Assembly (NCBI GenBank): GCA_949752745.1
Contig: OX457032.1
Span: forward strand, 16,842,720 to 16,906,719
Length of the DNA: 64,000 nt
DNA from: Protula sp. h YS-2021
Lineage: Eukaryota; Annelida; Polychaeta; Sabellida; Serpulidae
Direction: 5' to 3'
How positions within the stretch are numbered: position 1 is the stretch's first letter; every line of letters starts with the position of its first letter. The notes under the pieces are model-generated. The model had not been told where the DNA came from. It ran no database searches and worked only from the letters and a program-made list of their open reading frames with translations. Position numbers and translations under genes: made by a program. Positions 55,175 to 64,000 of this stretch are shown in pieces.

Positions 55175-58100
55175 ATGGGTTAGGCACGGCGGGGTATTTG
55201 TTGGCATAACATGTTTTGTGAACAGTACGGGCTGGGTGATTGTATAGCTGGTCTGACGACAGCTGGGAAGTATTGCACGGTTCTTAGACAGGCTGTGTAA
55301 GTCAAATTATGGTGTTGAGAGAAATGCTCGTTGCTGTTCGAAAGAGCAAAAAAAAAAAATTTTTTTTTCGTTGATTAATTTTGAACACTTTCAAGGTGTG
55401 TAATCTTAAAGCCTTACGACACACATGGGCATGTTGTAATTTTAGTGGAAAATGTTTTTTTTTTTTCAAGCGTTTAAGCTGTTGAAAGTTGAGCAGCGTT
55501 TTTTTCCTTTTGACTTGTAGCATCACAGAGAGTTCATAACTAGGAATTGTCATCCCGGTTTTTATTATCATTTTTATTATTATTCTAAAACAAACTCATT
55601 TTAAAATTGTTTATTGATATTTTGTAAGAATAACTGTATAACCGTAATGTGACACTGGATTTAATTCTAACACAGCCAGAAACTCATGTCTTAGGCGTAA
55701 GAGTCAGAAGGATGCTGGGAGTAGGCTTTTTTCTTTTGATTACTTGTGTTATGTAGCATAATATCCCTGTTTGATACATTTTATAGGGTGGGTAAGAAGG
55801 CGTTTTGTCGAATAAATGTGTCTTTGTCTTACGCAATGCTAAGAAGTCTAGAATATTATGGGATATTTTTATTTCTGCCTTGTCGTACCAAGCCTGCGTG
55901 ATTTCTGTTGTTCTTGCTGAATTTTTTTCAGATTTTTGCGAAAAGAACTTTAATTTACATTTAACTTTAATACGGCATGGGTAGGGGGGTACGAGAGGCA
56001 GTGAGATCATAAAAGTACTTAAATGTTCAATTTGAAACAAATAGTGCTCATAATTAATCAAAAGATGTGCTTTTATGTAATCTTAAGATCAGAAGTATCA
56101 GAGGTTTCACACGCGATACTTGTGACTTTTTAACAAAAGGCCTAATAGAAGTGAACCTGCTGTAACTACGTTCTTTTTCATCGTTTTGATGGTGTGGTTT
56201 CGGTCACGAGTACTTGTTTTTTCGTTAGTTTGGATCTGTGGTACGCTTTGGTGAAGCACTGCGCTTAGAGCCTAAAAACTGGAAGTTGAAGCTGGTGTAA
56301 AAGGCTGCCTTCACACCCGTCAGTTACCTATTTAAAAATATAAATACTTTGCTTTATATTCCATTTTAAATTTAAACTCTTGTCGAATCTGGACATTTTG
56401 TCCTCACACGGGTTTGCATAAGGCGTGTATTAGTTCGCCTTTTCCTTATTATTATTATTACTTGTCTCCAAAACAAAACGCGTGACGTATATATACTAGT
56501 TCAAACACTTAACTTTCTTATTTGTTTCATTAACTGTTTTGCCTTTATACTAGTCATGAGAGTGACAGACCTAAATAGTGAGCAATAAATTTTCATTTTG
56601 CTCTTGTAAACACCACATTCTGTGGCTGATCGACACCCCGCCCCCTTCCACCCTCCCCCCCCCCCCCCCGCAACCCGCACCGCGAAAGTGATGAGAAAAA
56701 AAAAGCGAACTGATATAAGGTAAATGGGTACAAACTTCGTGTTAGACTACACAGCGCTGATAAGCAAAAGAAAGTGAAACTGCCTGTCGAGGAGAAAAAT
56801 GTCCAGCAGCACTCTAATCATATCTCTGCGAGAAGGACAAGGCGTGCTAATATTCCATAATCCATGCCTTGTGTAATCTGTTCTGTGTTTAAAAAATCAT
56901 TTAAGGTTTTTTTTTTTACTATATTTATTTATGAATGTTGGGAGGGAGGGCAGGGGAGTAGAGGGGCTATTAGGCAAGTGTGTCTCTTTATTCCGTGTTT
57001 GTTTATAAGTGCACATCTTGTAGCTACAGAATTGACATGTTGATTTAAAATATAGGAAATAAATGTATTTAAAACAGTCATGGGTGTCTGATTTGCTGAA
57101 ATCGACTTTCAGTCGCTCAGTATCCAACAAACTGGGCAGTGGGTAGGTGAGTCATTAACAAAATTCCTAAGATATTGTGATCAGAAGACCTATACATAAG
57201 TAAAGGGAGCTGCGATGTATTGGTATTTTCAGCTGGGCTGGTCAAAGGTGACGTGATGCCAAAACCGGTGACGTATCTGTTCTCCGTCTGTTCGAAGGAT
57301 GTGACAGGCTATTGTTCTTGGTGATATCTAACGATGAGCCAAACTTGTACTAGGTGATCATGGTGGTATTTGTGATACTTGCTGGAAATCCGTGATAAAG
57401 ATTTTTTTTTTTGAGAATATTTTGATGGAGTTCTGAATACTAGTCTTCCATACCAGTAAGTCTGAAACCTCAAGTGTAGGTATCTCTTAGAGTTTTGATC
57501 GAATCAACATTTTTAATATTACGGAGATATTTTCTGTAAGAATCTGCTTAGGTTTTATTTTTTTTACACTGGATTAAGAAGTCAGTCCCTCTGTCGGATT
57601 TTTTGTAAAATAATGCACATTTCTCAAAGATATCGGAAGAATCGCGACCAAAGATATCCCAGGCGCTGTTTATTTTGGGATCTGCAACTGGGAACACTGA
57701 AATGTATATATACAAGTGGCAACACACAAATTTAATTTTAACACAAAATATATTATATTGACTATGTTATAGAATCATTTGTTTTTGGTTTACTGTGTAG
57801 TTTCATAACGTTTATACACGCTAAGAATTTAGAAGACCTACTTTTGGTCTCCTTAAATTTTTGGTCTCCCTAATACTGTGGTTTTAGCAAAAATGGGCCC
57901 CGTATTGCTGGAATTACACTTATATATATATATATATTTGAGTCTGCAATGTCATATTATTATTATTATTAAGATACACTTGCTAAATTCTGTTTTAAAA
58001 ATCAAGCAATGCAGTGGTGTGCCTAAGGACAAGAAAATATATATTCTGAACCTCACAATTTCACCACCCATCCTACCCCACGATAACATATTTTTGTTAA

Positions 58101-58400
58101 TTAGAGAGAAATTTAAAACAGAATTTCATAAAAATTAAAATAACGTCAAATCGTGAATAAACGTCCAACTGTGTGTAAAAATTCAATTATGTCTCTCGTG
58201 TTCGGGATGTCGAATAAAAATAAAGATAAGAAAAATAAAGATTATTCCTCAAATAAAAGCTGGATAATTATATATATGTATCTTATCTGCAACTTCAGTA
58301 ATCTGAAGGTCCAGCGTTGCCCTACTGCCGTTCTTCTGCCTCGTGGTTCATTAAATTTAAAATTCTGACGCCAGGCTTCATTCAACCACCTCTAGAAAAC
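55175..58400. other. Downstream of UBE2M: 3' UTR and intergenic
   Basis: No coding exon recognised. Candidate UBE2M polyadenylation hexamers AATAAA are at 55811-55816 and 56584-56589; which is used cannot be told. A poly-C run lies at about 56655-56671 and short TA/ATT tracts near 57919 and 57957. Confidence 0.5.
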
Positions 58401-58926
58401 AAGTTAAAGACAGTGAGATTGTTTACAAATCTACTTTTATTTTGCGACTAGTATAATTTTGAGACAACATATCAGTTTTTGGCATCTACATAAAACATCT
58501 ATCAACATAAACATGAGTAATGTATACGTCATAAAATATAGGAACTTTGTATCCCTGTACAAAAGGACTCGGGAGACTTGGTGTTGACTCATACAAAATA
58601 CACTTCGTTTCTATTTTTTTTATACAGACATTAATATCAACAGTGTTACACAGAACCTTCAGAACATGGTTTTGTTCGTTCATTGTGGAGAGAAAAACAA
58701 TAAAAAGTGTGGACATTTAAGAAGACTGATCAAGGAAGAACACACTGATGGAGTGCAAAAACGATTCTGCAGCAGTGAACATAAGTGTTTGGATTGGTTA
58801 GTGTAGACCGTACAACGCACTGCAATGCTTGTTTTGGCAGATATGGGGTCTTCTGTACACGACAGTAACGGTGCAAGGATCGTTGGTGATAATGGGCTGT
58901 GCAATTAGTACGAGCAGAAGATGCCG

Positions 58927-58928
<2 letters not shown>

Positions 58929-58994
<66 letters not shown>
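58929..58994. repeat. (TA)n microsatellite
   Basis: About 33 TA dinucleotides; gives spurious Tyr-Ile open frames on both strands. Confidence 0.97.
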
Positions 58995-58998
<4 letters not shown>

Positions 58999-60754
58999 AC
59001 CCATCCTTAAAAACGCGCACGTACTAAAATATGCACCAACCCCTCTACGAAACAAAAATTCGTTGTTTCTTAAATAATGTAAATTCACTACCACCGCCGT
59101 CTTGTCCAAGTTACTATACGACCACGAAAGAGTAAGAAAATACGTAAGCACCATTGTACATTGCTCTTTTACACTGGTCCGTAAGAATCCAAAAGAATTG
59201 CAATTAAGTGTACATTTTACATAACTCTTCTCACCAAACATGGTAAAAACCTATTTATTATTTTTAATAATTACTTAAGTACTTTCGTTTTTTTTTTCAA
59301 ATTCAAAAATTTTAAACAGATTCGATATGCCCTGTCGATTACTCTTCCGCGTTTTATTATTTTTTTTCCGAGAAACATTGTTTACACGTAATGTTGGTAA
59401 GACTTACATAATGTGTCATGCGCTTAAATGTAAAGAAAATCGCACATAATATGTAAGCTATCAGACAATTAATACTAAAAGCAAACTAGAAACAAATACA
59501 CGACTTAAATAATTAACTACCTTCTAAATGAACACATAAAACACTTAGGTAACTACAATACTGCTTTTAAATATAATAAATACATTTCTAATAAACACAT
59601 TTGTGTGTAACCAACCTCTACTGACACACAAAAAATACGCCCTAAATACGAACTCTGTGCTTTCACTACTCCATTCTGTTCTGGTTTTTGAGTTATTTAA
59701 CTTTATATTTAAAAGAAAAGTCTTCACAAAAATAAATAAATAAATAAATACAGATATAAAATAATGCAAGGCGAAAGAAAGTGAAGACGAGGCATTTCAG
59801 CAGTTGTAGAAATAACTTATTAATGTACGCTTTTTTAAATGCTGATAAATAATAAGCACGTGCTTCGATAAAGTAATGAGATTCAAAAGGTTATCAAAAT
59901 TTCCGTTTATGTGCAAATTTATACGTACATGTTAGGTCAGAAATATAACATAAAAATATTGAAAAAAAACTGCAATAAAATGACTAACAGATCAAAGGCA
60001 TGAAAAAATAAAGGTATAGCAAAGAGAAAACACTATAAAGAATATATGAACACATACAATTTTATGCCTAAATGAAACATGTATTTTGTGCCATGCAAAA
60101 TGTAAATATGTTGTGCCTTTGAAATATTTCCACATTTCCAGTGTTTCTCAAAGTTACTAGATTACTGATAGCTATGGCCACCTGCTATTATGAAAAAATA
60201 AATGCCGCTGAAACAGCTCCAACAACCACAATTTTGGTTTCGTATATTTTGCTATGCAAAACTTAAGCAAATATTGCCAGAAGTCCATGCAGAAACCTAC
60301 AATATATTGGTAAATACCCATAAATAATACATTTGTGACCATTCCTGGGCAAACTTACAGCATCACCGTCTGTTTTTTTTCCTCTTACAATATACAGAAG
60401 CACACTAGGACCTATGACAGCCTCAGTTGTCTAACTCCTAATCACAATTTCTGAACAACACTTAAGACACTTAAACAAAGAGAATGTACAGCATTTTGAT
60501 TACAAACTCAGCAGATATTTTTTATAAGCAACTGTGTTTCGTCAGCATCGTTTTCATTACACAACAAATATCACGACACAGTACAATTTTGGTGTTATGG
60601 AAAAATAAAATATTCCAAACAGCATAAACATTATCGTCAGGAACTGGTTCTCACTAAAATGCACGCATCTGGCATATATAGGACTAGGTTTTGTTAATAA
60701 AATGCTCTGGATATGGCTGTGTCCAATTTTTAGACATGTTAAACACAAAAACTT

Positions 60755-60859
<105 letters not shown>

Positions 60860-61512
60860 CAAGTTACGTGAATGACAGCACCATTAATACATGTCGCTCC
60901 TTTAAAAACTTGATTATTTTGTGGTTCCAAGAAGTACTTCTCGATCAGCACTTTCGAAATTATAAACAAAGATACTTGCATTTCTGTAAAGGGACATAAA
61001 TAGTAATATATATGCTCTCTTCAAACTAATGAGCCAACGAATTAACAGTACACGTCAGCCTTTTTAACAATGCTAATTTTATTTTTTTTCATGCATTTTA
61101 TTTTTTTTTCATGCAGCCTTTCTACAGGAAAAACTGTAAATATTAAGCACTTTTAAAGTGCAGCTCCAAAAAATATCAGTTTGGTTATTTTTTATCTAAA
61201 AGATTGAATAAATCGCTGTACTAAACATATGCATACTTTCTTTTGAATCACTTCAGGCTTAAAATAAAACAAGATAAACTGGACTTGATTTTAAAATTTA
61301 CGCTCAGCAAAATGCACATTCTACAAAAATGTCGAGACAATATCAATTCACGAGACAATTTTGTTTACTGTCAGCAGGTGCACTGATGTGATAAGAAGTG
61401 TTCTATAAATAGAAACATATATTCGATCATAAAATATATTTAATATATAGTCATCAGCCTTCAATCGCTAATCAACAATAACTGGCCACAATACAGAACA
61501 ATATTTTCAGCA

Positions 61513-61529
61513 ACTATTATTATTATCAA

Positions 61530-61578
<49 letters not shown>
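61513..61578. repeat. (ATT)n microsatellite
   Basis: About 20 ATT triplets with one early interruption (TCAATATT). Confidence 0.95.
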
Positions 61579-63046
61579 TACTTTTAAGGTAAATGAGGAG
61601 TCCACAAATACAATTTATTCGAGAGTCCTTACGAAAATTATTATTCACTAGTTCATAATGCACCCAAGATCGTCTTCAACAGTTCTGCACGAGCGCTTAA
61701 CAATCATCAGAATCCTTGCATGTGTGCATGATTTCAGAAGTACCAGAAAAAAAGGTACAAATTTGCAGCACAAAACCTATTTTTTCTCTCTCCAAAATCA
61801 AAAGACAAAAAGTACGTTTAAAGACACAATTGGTTTATAACGTTGATATTTTGTGATATTGCTTTTTCAGTTGTATTGAAAATATATACAAACAACTCAC
61901 AAAAAAGACAACTTGTGCTAAGGAACACACAATTCTATAAAATACTTCGGACAAAATACATCTGCTCTCGCTTATATCGTTTCGTTATTCTAGAATGATA
62001 CTTGCTATGGAATGAACTGCCACTATACTATTAATAACAGATAAACATATATATATTGTATAACATGCGTATATATGTAAGCGTAAATTGTTCACGAGAA
62101 TAAGCAATTTGCGCGCCTGACAGAAACGTCCCAAAATGTATTTACAAGGATATGGAACAGATGCTAGATCACCAGTTGGTGGTTTAAGCATGCTGAAAGT
62201 GTGACGTCATGATGTTATGCAAAGCAGCGCTCTTACGAAAACACTCTAAAATGGCCTATTTTTTAAAGAATCAACGCAAACAGTAGCAAAGGGGCGGCAC
62301 GCCATAAAACGTATATTCATGAAGCATACATCTACAAAAGCCACTTATCCTACACACTTTATGAACACGAACTTGGCCAATCCTTGGAATGATGATTATA
62401 ATGGAAGCGTTTCTATAGCAACAACAGACTTATGCAGCTGGATATTTTTTTCTATAAAGCAACAAATGAATACCTATACGCCTTCTGTATACACGGCGCA
62501 CGCATTAAATTTTGATACAATGAAATTATTTTATAAAATGTTATCAGTTCTTCGACATTTCCATTGAAGTATTAGCAACAAAATATGTATAAATTAAATA
62601 ACTTAAAACCTTTTGGTTGATATAAATAAAGTAGTGTAAGTATATTAGTATAAATCTAACCATTATAAGAACTTAAATAAATAAAGCACTTTTTTTAAAC
62701 ATAAATAATGGCAGTGTGTTGTAACTTTTTTTATATAATAATAGCACGTGGGATATTGGAGGGATTTATGAATGGTACGAAGATGAGATCGAACTAAGTG
62801 TGTTTTTGTGGGTGGGAAAAGAAAGAAAATACACACTAGGAATATAACGTCAAGAAATCCTCAAAATATGGTGGAGGGGGGTGGCGGGGGGGGGGGTGAA
62901 AGGTAAACAAAAAATAGGACAGAAGTCATAACCAAACACTTTTGTTAGCGGTATCTGGAATGACACCAACGGACTGACGGCAGTGTTAATACTGGCACTT
63001 GGCAGTACATTAATTATGGAATGAAACTGGGTATAGCCAAAGGCAA

Positions 63047-63065
63047 TATATATATATATATATAT
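63047..63065. repeat. Short (TA)n tract
   Basis: Nine to ten TA dinucleotides. A poly-G run lies nearby at about 62888-62897. Confidence 0.9.
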
Positions 63066-64000
63066 GACTCCCTCAGGCCACCAACAAATAAAGAAATCAC
63101 AGGAAAGTCAACTAGTTTCCTAAAAAAAATGTTTGAAGATGAAAATTAAGGGTTTTTGAAATTGTCCCTTTCAGAATGTGGTACGCGTTTTGGACACTCT
63201 AATCAACTGCTTTTCCATTTACGAAGAAAAAGAGTGGAGAAAAAACAAAGCAGAAAATTTCTCAATGTAACACAACTTTTCAACATAATTCTCTCCAAAA
63301 AAAATACTAGAAAACTCCCAGTATCTGTGCGCGTTTCTAGGGCAACCACCTACTCTAATTTGCGGCATAAAACATCAGAAGGGCACTAAGTTGTGTTTTT
63401 GGACACCCACATGTGCAAAACCTAGAGATGAGCATGCATCACCATGGCAACAAAAACGAGGACTCTGCTCATTAGCTCGTTACACAAAAAACGCACGAAG
63501 AAACACTGAAAGCCTGATAATAAATGCCACGAAATGAGGCAAAAAAAAAAACCAAAAAAAACGTTATTTTCTTCACATGGCTCAAACTCTTTTGTTTCAA
63601 AATTGAAAAAGAAAACTCTACGCGTCATAAAAGACGTCCAATTATATTAATATATGGTTTTTCGTTAAAAAAAACCCTTGGTCCCTTTGCGATTTCACTT
63701 TATAATTACTCCGTAAAAATGGCAAACTTAGATTTTGCTTTTTTCAGGTTAAAATTTTTAGGTTCTACACAGAGAGAAGAGAAGGCGAATCCAAAAGGTG
63801 AAATGCTTACTTTTCGAATTTAATCACTTGAACGCCCCTAGATTTCAATGCCATTTTGTAAGAGAATAGACATACAGCGCGAAAATTACCACAACACAAA
63901 ACATCCATTTACGGTAATATGATGTTTCTCCATCGACCGGGCTAAATATGCCGTGCTATTGTCTAGAAACTATTCAGTGTCTTCTCTTGGCGAATATTGC

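Noticed and set aside
58798..59241. 147-codon frame with Tyr-Ile run
   Set aside because: Driven by the TA microsatellite; same for frames at 26.0 kb and 60.7 kb.

Overview
This is animal nuclear DNA: AT-rich overall, with five protein-coding genes split by GT-AG introns, long intergenic spaces, many microsatellites and minisatellites, and several dispersed repeat families. Gene content and repeat style (repeats ending in clustered ACGGACGG-type tracts and a C/G palindrome) suggest a lophotrochozoan, perhaps a mollusc. That placement is inference; no marker gene fixes it. Most very short open frames in the window are chance or repeat-driven.

Layout. (1) 1-7.5 kb: no gene recognised; a duplicated ~0.5 kb block and small repeats. 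(2) 7.5-9.3 kb, plus strand: SDHAF2, the factor that helps attach FAD to succinate dehydrogenase; its last intron is filled by a 46-bp tandem array that looks derived from the exon's own splice donor. (3) 9.75-10.44 kb: a 685-bp non-autonomous hAT-like element with an 8-bp near-perfect target-site duplication. (4) 11.2-17.4 kb, minus strand: a complete 8-exon DHDH (dihydrodiol dehydrogenase) gene; its first intron holds a dispersed element with ten copies of a 169-bp unit. (5) 17.4-24 kb: intergenic, with an inverted hairpin family and a repeat carrying nuclear-receptor-like half-sites. (6) 24.0-29.1 kb and 38.8-44.0 kb, both minus strand: two tandem PTDSS2 (phosphatidylserine synthase 2) paralogs, 472 and 469 residues, each with nine exons; eight of the nine exons have identical length and phase, and both open frames are intact. 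The upstream copy B is GC-richer; copy A sits in very AT-rich DNA. Copy B intron 8 carries a second splice-donor-derived tandem array. (7) 50.9-55.2 kb, plus strand: a complete 5-exon UBE2M (NEDD8-conjugating enzyme UBC12). (8) 55.2-64 kb: no coding sequence recognised; possibly the 3' untranslated end of a minus-strand gene beyond the window.

The genes are unrelated housekeeping functions (mitochondrial complex II assembly, NADP-linked sugar/diol oxidation, phospholipid synthesis, neddylation); apart from the PTDSS2 pair there is no sign of a functional cluster. The most unusual feature is that two different genes in one window carry intronic tandem arrays whose repeat unit contains the end of the preceding exon plus its 5' splice site, and a third gene (DHDH) carries a duplicated exon start next to the real exon. 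This points to repeated local duplication across exon-intron junctions.
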